A DNA stretch of 33,091 bases, taken from assembly GCA_029882525.1 (NCBI GenBank), contig JAOUKO010000008.1, positions 1 through 33,091 of the forward strand, read 5' to 3'. The position numbers and the translations under genes were made by a program. The notes under the pieces are model-generated. The model saw only the letters and a program-made list of their open reading frames with translations. It made no database searches and was not told where the DNA came from. Of the stretch, positions 25,295-33,091 are shown in pieces. This stretch comes from Candidatus Aminicenantota bacterium (GTDB lineage: Bacteria > Acidobacteriota > Aminicenantia > Aminicenantales > Aminicenantaceae). The stretch's first letter is position 1. The number at the start of each line of letters is the position of its first letter.

Positions 25295-26035
25295 ATGATT
25301 TTTGAAGGAAGAGTCTCGATTGTTACCGGCGCTTCCCAGGGAATCGGGGAGAACATCGCCCTCGAGCTTTCCCGGGAGGGAGCAGATGTCATCCTGGTGG
25401 ATATCCAGAAGGAAAAGCTGGAGGAGGTCGCTGACAAGGTTGCCCGGAATAAAGGGAAATCAAGCGTTTTCTGTGCAGACGTTTCTCGGTTGGACCAGGT
25501 CAAAGAGGTGATAGAGAAGGTTGTCCAGAATCACAAAAGGATTGACCATTTAGTCAACAATGCCGGCATCACCCGGGATAACCTGCTGATGCGGATGACA
25601 GAGGAAGAGTGGGATGCGGTTTTGACCGTGAACTTAAAGGGGGTTTTTAACTTCTCCAAGGCGGTCATCCGGAATATGATCAGCAATCGGTACGGCCGGA
25701 TCGTGAACATCTCATCGGTCGTGGGGCAGATGGGGAATCCCGGACAGACAAACTATGCGGCCTCAAAAGCGGGCGTTCTCGGCTTCACCAGAGCCCTGGC
25801 CAGAGAGGTGGCCCCGAGGGGGATCACGGTCAACGCCATCGCCCCTGGATACGTTGCCACCCCGATGACCGAAAATCTCCCCGAACAGGTCAAGAAGATA
25901 TTTATTGAGTTGATTCCGATGAAAAGGTTCGGATCTCCTGATGAGATAGCCCACGCAGTCAAGTTCCTGCTGTCTGACGAGGCAGCCTATATCACGGGAC
26001 AGGTTATAAACGTAAACGGCGGTATGGTTATGTAG
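25295..26035 (+). CDS. fabG: 3-oxoacyl-ACP reductase FabG
   Basis: SDR motifs VTGASQGIG, NNAGITRD, YAASKAG; IAPGYVATPMTENLPE. Confidence 0.96.
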   Translation: MIFEGRVSIVTGASQGIGENIALELSREGADVILVDIQKEKLEEVADKVARNKGKSSVFCADVSRLDQVKEVIEKVVQNHKRIDHLVNNAGITRDNLLMRMTEEEWDAVLTVNLKGVFNFSKAVIRNMISNRYGRIVNISSVVGQMGNPGQTNYAASKAGVLGFTRALAREVAPRGITVNAIAPGYVATPMTENLPEQVKKIFIELIPMKRFGSPDEIAHAVKFLLSDEAAYITGQVINVNGGMVM

Positions 26036-26079
26036 CCGTTTGAATATTAACAGGAAGTCAATAAAAAGGAGGAGAAAAA

Positions 26080-26325
26080 ATGGAAAGAGAAGAACTGCTG
26101 AAGAAGATAAAATCCATCGTTTCGGACAAGCTCAGCATCAGCGAAGAGCAGATTACAGAAGAAGCTTCTTTCATTGATGATTTGGGCGCGGATTCTCTGG
26201 ATACGGTTGAGCTGGTCATGGCCCTGGAGGATGAATTCAACATGGACATCCCTGATGAGGAAGCGGAGAAGTTGAGCACGGTTGGCAAAGCTATGGATTA
26301 CATCCTGACCAACCTCGCCAAATAA
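26080..26325 (+). CDS. acpP: Acyl carrier protein
   Basis: [35 protein letters not shown]. Confidence 0.97.
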   Translation: MEREELLKKIKSIVSDKLSISEEQITEEASFIDDLGADSLDTVELVMALEDEFNMDIPDEEAEKLSTVGKAMDYILTNLAK

Positions 26326-26342
26326 GACCGAAATATCTCCTG

Positions 26343-27617
26343 ATGGGAAAAACCCTCTCTTCGAGAAAAAAAAACAACGAAAGACGTGTTGTCATCACAG
26401 GAATCGGGCTGGTCTCTCCGCTGGGATTGGGAAAGGAAAAGAACTGGGATGCCCTTCTCCAGGGAAAGAGTGGTGTCAGTCGAATATCCAAGTTCGATGT
26501 CTCGGAGTACTCAAGCCAGATTGCCGGCCAGGTCTCTGATTTTGATCCCCTCGAATTCATTGAAAAAAAGGACCTGCGCAAGATGGACCTCTTTATTCAG
26601 TATGCTTTTGCTGCGGCGGAGATGGCGGTCCGTGATTCCGGGATCGCTTTAGAGCTGTTAAGAGGAGAGAGGACAGGGACCTATATAGGCTCAGGGATTG
26701 GCGGAATCGGATTTATTGAAGAGACGCACAAGATACTGCTCGAGAAGGGCCCGAGCCGTGTTTCTCCCTTTTTCTTGATCTCGACCATCATCAATGAAGC
26801 CTCCGGCCAGATCTCCATAAAGTACAGAGCAAAGGGCCCCAATTCAGCCACGGCCACGGCCTGTACGACCAGCACCCACGCGATCGGCGACTCGTTCCGG
26901 ATCATCGCCAGGGGAGATGCGGATATCATGATTGCCGGAGGGGCGGAGGCTCCCATTACACCGCTCGGAGTTGCGGGCTTTTGTGCCATGCGGGCGCTTT
27001 CTGTCAGGAATGATGAACCTGAGAAAGCTTCACGTCCTTTCGACGCAGAAAGAGATGGGTTCATCGTTAGCGAAGGAGCGGGAATTGTCATCATGGAAGT
27101 TCTGGATTCGGCCCTCAAACGGGATGCAGATATCTATGCGGAAGTGGTGGGATACGGGATGAGCGCAGATGCCTACCATGTCACAGCTCCTTCTTTATAC
27201 GGAGAGGGAGCTGTCCAGTGTATGAAAGTGGCAATACAGGATAGCGGTATTGATCCTACAGAGGTAGACTACATCAACGCCCACGGCACATCTACTCCCT
27301 ATAACGACAAGATCGAAACCCTGGCTATCAAGAAAGTATTCGGAGATCACGCATACAAGATCGGAGTGAATTCGACAAAGTCTATGACCGGGCATCTTTT
27401 GGGTGCGGCAGGGGCGCTGGAAGTGGGTTTTTCGGTCCTGAGCCTGAAGAACCAGATTATGCCTCCGACCATCAACTACGAGTATCCTGACCCGGAGTGC
27501 GACCTGGATTATGTGCCCAACAAAGCCCGCCCGGCTGAATTCCGTTATGCCTTATCGAATTCTTTTGGCTTCGGGGGGACTAACGGGACTCTCATCTTGA
27601 AGAGGTTCGAGGAATAA
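26343..27617 (+). CDS. fabF: Beta-ketoacyl-ACP synthase II
   Basis: RRVVITGIGLVSPLG; active-site ATACTTSTHAIGDS; NAHGTSTPYND; KSMTGHLLGAAGALE. Confidence 0.96.
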   Translation: MGKTLSSRKKNNERRVVITGIGLVSPLGLGKEKNWDALLQGKSGVSRISKFDVSEYSSQIAGQVSDFDPLEFIEKKDLRKMDLFIQYAFAAAEMAVRDSGIALELLRGERTGTYIGSGIGGIGFIEETHKILLEKGPSRVSPFFLISTIINEASGQISIKYRAKGPNSATATACTTSTHAIGDSFRIIARGDADIMIAGGAEAPITPLGVAGFCAMRALSVRNDEPEKASRPFDAERDGFIVSEGAGIVIMEVLDSALKRDADIYAEVVGYGMSADAYHVTAPSLYGEGAVQCMKVAIQDSGIDPTEVDYINAHGTSTPYNDKIETLAIKKVFGDHAYKIGVNSTKSMTGHLLGAAGALEVGFSVLSLKNQIMPPTINYEYPDPECDLDYVPNKARPAEFRYALSNSFGFGGTNGTLILKRFEE

Positions 27618-27681
27618 CCGGGATCAAGACTGAGATTTAACAGAAAAATATATGTAACAAAAATATATTCAACACTCAAAA

Positions 27682-27790
27682 AGAGAGGCAAGAGCAGCCA
27701 AGCAAGACGTATAGAGTAGGACAGAAGTTTGAGCTCGAATCAGAGATGTCGCCTCTCTTGCTCATCTTGGCTGTCTCGTTTCGATCCTAC
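27682..27790. other. Region of multiple complementary segments (possible structured leader RNA) upstream of etfBA
   Basis: AGAGAGGC 27682-27689 / GCCTCTCT 27751-27758; AGCCAAGCAAG 27696-27706 / CTTG-ctcat-CTTGGCT 27757-27772; GTAGGA 27716-27721 / TCCTAC 27785-27790. Confidence 0.45.
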
Positions 27791-27825
27791 GGACGAGGCG
27801 GGATAAATTTGAGAAGGAGGTACGA

Positions 27826-28608
27826 GTGAATATCTTCGTATTCGTCAAAAGAGTTCCTGATACCGAGTCAAAAATAAGGATCAACCACGAGACAAAAACC
27901 ATAGTCGAAGAAGGCTTGAATTTTGTCCTGAGCCCTTATGATGAGTATGCTGTCGAGGAAGCTTTGCGTTTGCGGGAGGCTAACGGGGGGAAGGTCACGG
28001 TTGTTTCGGTCGGGAAGGAGGAGGCCTTGACGACTCTCAAAAAGTGCCTGGCCATGGGTGCGGATGAAGCGGTCCTGCTGAAGGATGAATCCCCTGAGAC
28101 CTACGATGGATTAAGGACAGCAAGAATCATTGCCCGGGCGGTTGAACAGAAATTCTCCGATCATAACCTTCTCTTGTTCGGAAAGCAGTCGGTCGGCGCT
28201 GATAATGCCCAGGTCCCGGCCATGGTGGCGGAATTGCTGGGGCTTCCCCAGGTCAATGTGGTGACAAAACTGGAAGTCAAGGGCAATCAGGGGACCGCTC
28301 ACCGGGAGATAGAAGGGGCTCTGGAAAAAGTGTCTTTTTCACTGTCCGCGGTTATCAGTGCCCAGAAGGGATTGAATGAACCGCGTTATGAAACATTGAA
28401 AGGAATCATGGCCGCTAAAAAGAAAGAGATCCCCGTCGTGACCCTTGAGGAGCTGGGGTTCAAGGACGATGATATCCTGCCGATGTTGGAGGTCATCAAG
28501 CTGGAGAGCCCCCCACAGAGGCAGGCGGGTAAAATCATTGAAGACGAACCCCAGGAAGCCGCAAAAAAATTGGTGGCTTTTTTACATGAAGAGGCCAAGG
28601 TAATTTAA
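27826..28608 (+). CDS. etfB: Electron transfer flavoprotein subunit beta
   Basis: GTG start; MNIFVFVKRVPDTESKIRI; LFGKQSVGADNAQVPAMVAELLGLPQ. Confidence 0.95.
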   Translation: MNIFVFVKRVPDTESKIRINHETKTIVEEGLNFVLSPYDEYAVEEALRLREANGGKVTVVSVGKEEALTTLKKCLAMGADEAVLLKDESPETYDGLRTARIIARAVEQKFSDHNLLLFGKQSVGADNAQVPAMVAELLGLPQVNVVTKLEVKGNQGTAHREIEGALEKVSFSLSAVISAQKGLNEPRYETLKGIMAAKKKEIPVVTLEELGFKDDDILPMLEVIKLESPPQRQAGKIIEDEPQEAAKKLVAFLHEEAKVI

Positions 28609-28620
28609 GGGAGGGATGAG

Positions 28621-29598
28621 ATGATACTCGTTTTTCTTGAGATCAGAGAAGGCAAGGTCAAAAAATCTTCCCTGGAGGTGCTCTCCGAAGGCAAGCGAAG
28701 AGCGGATGAGCTTAAGACCGAAGTCCAGGCTGTCCTCATCGGCCACAATATAGAAGGGCTTGCTTCCGAGGCTTTTCCTTATAGAGCCTCTAAAGTCTAT
28801 GTCTTGGAGAATTCTCTCTTGAGTCATTATTCGGCTGCGAGTTTTTCTCAGGCCATGCATTCCCTTGTGGAGGAGGTCAAGCCGGAAATCATCCTCTTCT
28901 CCGCCAGCGCGATGGGCAAAGATCTTGCTCCCCGGCTGGCGGCGAAGCTCGGAGTCAGCCTGGCTACGGATTGCATTCAGACCGCTTGCAGGGCTGGGAA
29001 GCTGGAAGTGATCCGGCCGATTTTTGCCGGCAAGGCCTTTGTCACCGTGTCCTTTAAAGGATCGCCCCAGATGGCAACACTGCGGCCGAATGTCTTTCCT
29101 CTCTTGGAGCCGGAGACAAAACAGGGAGAAGTGGTCAAGAAAGATGTGGTCATCCCTGAAGACCAGGTCAAAGGGAAAGTTGAGGAAATTTTGAGAGAAG
29201 AGGGAGCAGAACTCGATGTGACAGAGGCGGATGTCGTGATCTCCGGAGGGAGAGGGATGAAAGGGCCGGAAAACTTTGACCTGCTGAGGGAGCTCAGCTC
29301 TATAGTCCCTCATTCGGCCATAGGAGCTTCGCGGTCTGCAGTGGATGCGGGGTGGATCGACCATCAGCATCAAGTGGGACAGACCGGCAAGACCGTTTCG
29401 CCGAATCTTTACATGGCCTTCGGGATTTCAGGCGCTATCCAGCATCTGGCAGGCATGTCTTCCTCCAAGCATATCATTGCCGTGAACAAGGACCCCGAGG
29501 CATCCATCTTTAAAGTGGCTGATTTCGGAATAGTGGGTGACCTTTTTCAGGTCGTCCCCCACCTGAAGGAGGAATTAAAGAAGGTCCTGGCCGAATAA
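28621..29598 (+). CDS. etfA: Electron transfer flavoprotein subunit alpha
   Basis: VISGGRGMKGPENFDLL; GASRSAVDAGWIDHQHQVGQTGKTVSPNLYMAFGISGAIQHLAGM. Confidence 0.95.
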   Translation: MILVFLEIREGKVKKSSLEVLSEGKRRADELKTEVQAVLIGHNIEGLASEAFPYRASKVYVLENSLLSHYSAASFSQAMHSLVEEVKPEIILFSASAMGKDLAPRLAAKLGVSLATDCIQTACRAGKLEVIRPIFAGKAFVTVSFKGSPQMATLRPNVFPLLEPETKQGEVVKKDVVIPEDQVKGKVEEILREEGAELDVTEADVVISGGRGMKGPENFDLLRELSSIVPHSAIGASRSAVDAGWIDHQHQVGQTGKTVSPNLYMAFGISGAIQHLAGMSSSKHIIAVNKDPEASIFKVADFGIVGDLFQVVPHLKEELKKVLAE

Positions 29599-29625
29599 AA
29601 GAGGGGAATTCCTTTCTTTTCCCTA

Positions 29626-29654
29626 TTGTCAATAACATTGATTTGTGCTAGAGT
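29626..29654 (+). promoter_or_regulatory. Candidate promoter TTGTCA-N17-TAGAGT for DUF2914 gene
   Basis: TTGTCA 29626-29631, 17-bp spacer, TAGAGT 29649-29654. Confidence 0.45.
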
Positions 29655-29713
29655 TTAGCTAACTTTGGGAGGAGAAATAGCCTAATCACTATTTCCAGGA
29701 AAGGAGGAAAACT

Positions 29714-30130
29714 ATGAAAAAGCTCTTTTCAATACTTTTTGCCTTGGCGTTGCTGGCGTCTGTCTCTCTCTTCCAGATGGCGGCGATCAAAGCTCAGGAA
29801 GAATCGGCTGTTGAAGTGGAAGTAGGCGTTATCTGTCGGGATGTCCAGGACCGGGAACCTGTCGGTGAAGGCACTGAGTTTGAAGCGACAGTCGGCAAGC
29901 TCTTCTGCTACACCAAGATCGTTGGAGCCCAGATGCCGATCGAGATCACCCATGTCTGGTACCACGGTGAGACTGAGATGGCAAGGGTGAACCTGCTGGT
30001 GGAAGCAGCCAGCTGGCGGACCTGGAGCACAAAAAACATCTGGGAGCAGTGGACCGGAGACTGGCATGTGGATGTGATCGGGCCGAACGGCGAGGTGCTG
30101 AAGACTCTGGAATTCAAGATCATCGAGTAA
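29714..30130 (+). CDS. Secreted DUF2914-like domain protein
   Basis: Signal peptide MKKLFSILFALALLASVSLF...; FCYTKIVGAQMPIEITHVWYHGETEMARVNL...SWRTWSTKNI...TGDWHVDVIGPNGEVL. Confidence 0.75.
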   Translation: MKKLFSILFALALLASVSLFQMAAIKAQEESAVEVEVGVICRDVQDREPVGEGTEFEATVGKLFCYTKIVGAQMPIEITHVWYHGETEMARVNLLVEAASWRTWSTKNIWEQWTGDWHVDVIGPNGEVLKTLEFKIIE

Positions 30131-30146
30131 AAAGAGAGCTGAAAAA

Positions 30147-31742
30147 TCAGTAAGGGCCTGACTTCTCTTTGATCAGGTCCAGGAGAAGCTGGTTTTTCTC
30201 AGACCGGCTCTCTCCTACGCTCGTGACGTAGATCGCAGGCTTATCGACAACGGGGCATTTGTTCTCACAGATCCCACATCCGATGCAGAGGTCGGTGTCG
30301 ATGACCGGAGCGAGAGGAGTCATGATTGTCCCGTCGGGGAGCTTCACTTCCGTCTTCACCAGCTTGATGGCTTTGGGAGAGGTGGGACAGTGCTCCTCGC
30401 AGACAATGCAGGGAGTGCCGAGGTCATAGGGAATACACCTGTTTTTATTTACCCAGGCAAGCCCGATTTTCACCTTGGTCTTCTCCTCAACCGTCAGCTC
30501 CTGGATGGCTCCGGTGGGACAGACCTGAGAGCAGAGGGAGCAGTAGTACTCACAGTGCCCGATCCTCGGAACCAGGATAGGGGTCCAGATACCTTCCGGG
30601 CCGGCCTCTGACCAGGCAGGCTGGAGAGCGTTGGTGGGACAGGACTTCATGCATTCACTGCATTTGACACATTTCTGGAGGAACTGTTCTTCAGGAAGGG
30701 CTCCCGGAGGCCGGATCAATTTCGGGGAGGAGCGGCGTGTCGCTGGAGACAGGCGGAAGAAGGGAACGACGAGCACTCCAAGGAGAGAATGGAAGATGAG
30801 CTTTCTTCGGGAAAGGTCGACCTTTGCGATTTGCTCGGGGGTGGTTCTTACAGGGAAAGTAATGGCACTGGTGGGGCAGATGGCACTGCAGGTGAAGCAG
30901 TAGACGCACTCTGAACTTTTCCATTCTTCCAGGGGAAAGGGGTTGGCCTGCGTTTCACAGTGAATGTTGCAGAGGTGGCACTCGATGCACTTTTGCGGGT
31001 CTATTTTCAGTTTGAGAATATTCCAGCGGGAGAGGAGACCGAGGAAGGCTCCCAGAGGACAGAGGTAGCGGCACCATAGTCTTTCTCGGTAAAGGTTAAG
31101 GAGCAAGATGCCGATAAACAGCAGCCCGATAAGGAATCCCTGGAGAAAGATAGGATTGACAGCCAGGTTCGCCATGGATTGGACAAGGCTGTCTCCCAGG
31201 GAAAATAGCTTGAGTTTATAAAGAATCCCGATAAAGGCGGAGATGCCGTAGTTTGCGACGGGCAGGATTCCGGTGATAAAGGACCGGTAGAGCAGCGACA
31301 GAGGGTCAAGCAGCCCCGCCAGGTTGAGCGAAAAAAGAGTCGCCACCAGGATGAATACCAGGATGGAGTATTTCCAGGCCGTCCGGTTATCCTTGATCCT
31401 TTTGGGCCTGTGAAGCTTGGATTTCTTAAACAGCCAGGAAAAGGCCTGATGGATGGAGCCCAACGGACATACCCAGCCGCAGGCGACTCTTCCCAGGACA
31501 AAAGTCAGGACAACGGTGATGGCTGCAAAGATGAAGGAGACGAAGAAGGCCCGGGAAGCGATGAAGGTGGTCAGGGCGAGAAGAGGGTCAAAGTGAAAAA
31601 AAATCTCCACCCGTCCGATATAATCCTCTCCGGGGAAATGGGTCCCGAGAAGAAGGTAGAAAAAGAGGAGGAAGAAAACCGCCTGGCTGAGAATCCGGAG
31701 CGCCTGGATGATCCTGTATTTCTTAGACCGTTCTTTTTTCAA
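30147..31742 (-). CDS. Membrane polyferredoxin: NapH-like 4Fe-4S membrane module fused to NapG-like multi-cluster ferredoxin module
   Basis: TM segments with CGWVCPLG and CRYLCPLG; CIECHLCNIHC; CVYCFTCSAICP; internal RRKLIFHSLLGVLVVPFF; LIRPPGALPEEQFLQKCVKCSECMKSCPTNAL; CEYYCSLCSQVCPTGAI; CIGCGICENKCPV; TTG start. Confidence 0.85.
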   Translation of the reverse strand: MKKERSKKYRIIQALRILSQAVFFLLFFYLLLGTHFPGEDYIGRVEIFFHFDPLLALTTFIASRAFFVSFIFAAITVVLTFVLGRVACGWVCPLGSIHQAFSWLFKKSKLHRPKRIKDNRTAWKYSILVFILVATLFSLNLAGLLDPLSLLYRSFITGILPVANYGISAFIGILYKLKLFSLGDSLVQSMANLAVNPIFLQGFLIGLLFIGILLLNLYRERLWCRYLCPLGAFLGLLSRWNILKLKIDPQKCIECHLCNIHCETQANPFPLEEWKSSECVYCFTCSAICPTSAITFPVRTTPEQIAKVDLSRRKLIFHSLLGVLVVPFFRLSPATRRSSPKLIRPPGALPEEQFLQKCVKCSECMKSCPTNALQPAWSEAGPEGIWTPILVPRIGHCEYYCSLCSQVCPTGAIQELTVEEKTKVKIGLAWVNKNRCIPYDLGTPCIVCEEHCPTSPKAIKLVKTEVKLPDGTIMTPLAPVIDTDLCIGCGICENKCPVVDKPAIYVTSVGESRSEKNQLLLDLIKEKSGPY

Positions 31743-32610
31743 TTCTCAATTTCTCCAGGTCTATTTCGCCAAGTCCCTTTTGATGGGCGATTCGAAGGAA
31801 AGGGAGGTCTTGAGGAGCGACCTCAAAAAAGGTCGCTGCGGCAGCGTCAACAGCCACATAATCGACTCCGGCGACCACGGTCTTGAACAGCTTGGCGTCG
31901 GAAAGCCTGCCCCCCTGGGGGCCGTTCCGGATGAGAATGCGGTAGCCGTCCATTACGGTCAGGCAGGGATTGAAGAACGCGGCCAGGTCGATAATGGCCT
32001 GGTCGAGTTTCTGGTGGAGCTGATTGCGGTTCCCTCCCAGGGCGCCCAGCCAGTTTTTGAAGCCCAGGGTCAACCTGCAGAGACTGTGTGTCTTGGCTAT
32101 GGGAGCGTTGATGATTTTGTCAGCCTCGACAAAATCCGTGTAGACTTCCCATTCTTTCAGCCATTCTCCTTTGAGGGCCATCTTCTTCAGCTTATGGGGG
32201 TTGGGGAAAAGGACTTTGGCTCCTGCCTCTTTGGCGGCGTCGGCAATCCCCGAGCGGGCGTAAGTTCTGTTGGCCGGGTTGCAGGGATTATCCAGAACCT
32301 TGACTTCCTTCGCTCCGGCTTCAAGGCTCAGCTCGATAAGCGTCTTGATAACCTCTGGATTGGTACAGGCGGCCTGGGTGGGAATTCTGTCCCAGCCTAT
32401 ATTGGGCTTGACCACAACAACATCCCCTCTGGAAATGAACTGTCTTATCCCTCCTAAAGAAGAGATGGCTTCTTGTGTGATCTGCGCTGGGGATTCGCCC
32501 TGAATCCAGGCGAGGTCAGGGGATTTTTTACCCTGAGCCAAGAGGCCGGGCTGGAAGTTGAGGAGGAGGCCCCCGACGGCCAAGTCCTTGATAAATTCTC
32601 TTCTTTTCAT
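31723..32610 (-). CDS. Tat-type exported DUF362-like protein
   Basis: MKRREFIKDLAVGGLLL; VVVVKPNIGWDRIPTQAACTNPEVIKTLIELSLEAGAKEVKVLDNP; INAPIAKTHSLCRLTLGFKNWLGAL. Confidence 0.85.
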   Translation of the reverse strand: MKRREFIKDLAVGGLLLNFQPGLLAQGKKSPDLAWIQGESPAQITQEAISSLGGIRQFISRGDVVVVKPNIGWDRIPTQAACTNPEVIKTLIELSLEAGAKEVKVLDNPCNPANRTYARSGIADAAKEAGAKVLFPNPHKLKKMALKGEWLKEWEVYTDFVEADKIINAPIAKTHSLCRLTLGFKNWLGALGGNRNQLHQKLDQAIIDLAAFFNPCLTVMDGYRILIRNGPQGGRLSDAKLFKTVVAGVDYVAVDAAAATFFEVAPQDLPFLRIAHQKGLGEIDLEKLRIEKRTV

Positions 32611-33091
32611 AAATCGATTCCTTTCTCCAGTGAGCTTTTATAGGCAATGATGCCCTGGTATATTCCCAGGGCAATACGCTCGAGGTATTGAGGGTCTCTC
32701 AGTTTCTCCTCTTCTGCCGGGTTGCTCAGGAATGATATTTCCACCAGGACCGAGGGGACCTCCGCTCCGATGAGGACCCAGAAAGGGCCTCCTTTGACGC
32801 CCAGGTCATGCACTTCACCGTATTTTTGAGAGAGGGTATGAACCAGGTTCTTCTGGATCGTCTGGGCCAGCTCCAGTGATTCAGGAATTTTGGTGTTCTC
32901 GAGTATTTTCTTGATGATCTCCCTCATCTGGCCGATATTCTTGGTGGAGGTGGCATTTTCCCGGGCGGCCGTTTCGACCACTGTGGGGTCCTGGCTGAGG
33001 TTGAGATAGAATGTCTCCACCCCGGAGAGCTTCCTGTTGCGGCTGGCATTGGCGTGGACCGAGATGAAGAGGTCCGCTTGTTTCTGGTTGG
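32607..33091 (-). CDS. N-acetylmuramoyl-L-alanine amidase, C-terminal part (gene runs off the window edge)
   Basis: Frame continues to the edge: NQKQADLFISVHANASRNRKLSGVETFYLN...; VLIGAEVPSVLVEISFLSNPAEEEKL. Confidence 0.88.
   Translation of the reverse strand, partial: NQKQADLFISVHANASRNRKLSGVETFYLNLSQDPTVVETAARENATSTKNIGQMREIIKKILENTKIPESLELAQTIQKNLVHTLSQKYGEVHDLGVKGGPFWVLIGAEVPSVLVEISFLSNPAEEEKLRDPQYLERIALGIYQGIIAYKSSLEKGIDL

Noticed and set aside
28582-29373. 263-aa minus-strand ORF antisense to etfA
   Set aside because: Complement of a strong EtfA coding sequence; no domain recognised.

Overview
33-kb bacterial chromosomal window with densely packed genes. From left to right: an exported Memo/AMMECR1 (AmmeMemoRadiSam B+A) fusion and an FmdB-type zinc ribbon; heptosyltransferase (waaF-like), gmhB and a bifunctional Rel/SpoT; rpmB; a cassette of two lipoproteins plus a 979-aa protease / beta-propeller / outer-membrane-barrel protein; dnaA-dnaN with a probable oriC; an eight-gene minus-strand operon rnfCDGEAB followed by a RseC-like and an exported NusG-domain-II protein; a GNAT-like gene; polA; yceD-rpmF-plsX-fabG-acpP-fabF; etfBA; a DUF2914 protein; and a minus-strand set of amidase (partial), Tat-type DUF362 and a NapH/NapG-like fused polyferredoxin. 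I see no tRNA, rRNA, CRISPR array, integrase or intact transposase. The items most worth a second look are: the protease-propeller-barrel cassette; the Rnf operon with two accessory proteins at its 3' end; the NapH-NapG fusion coupled to DUF362; a dispersed repeat family lying directly upstream of two promoters and forming an inverted pair near 6.1 kb; a probable leaderless waaF transcript; and a GC-skew sign change between dnaA and dnaN that locates oriC and implies many head-on genes. All family calls come from reading motifs, not from database searches.
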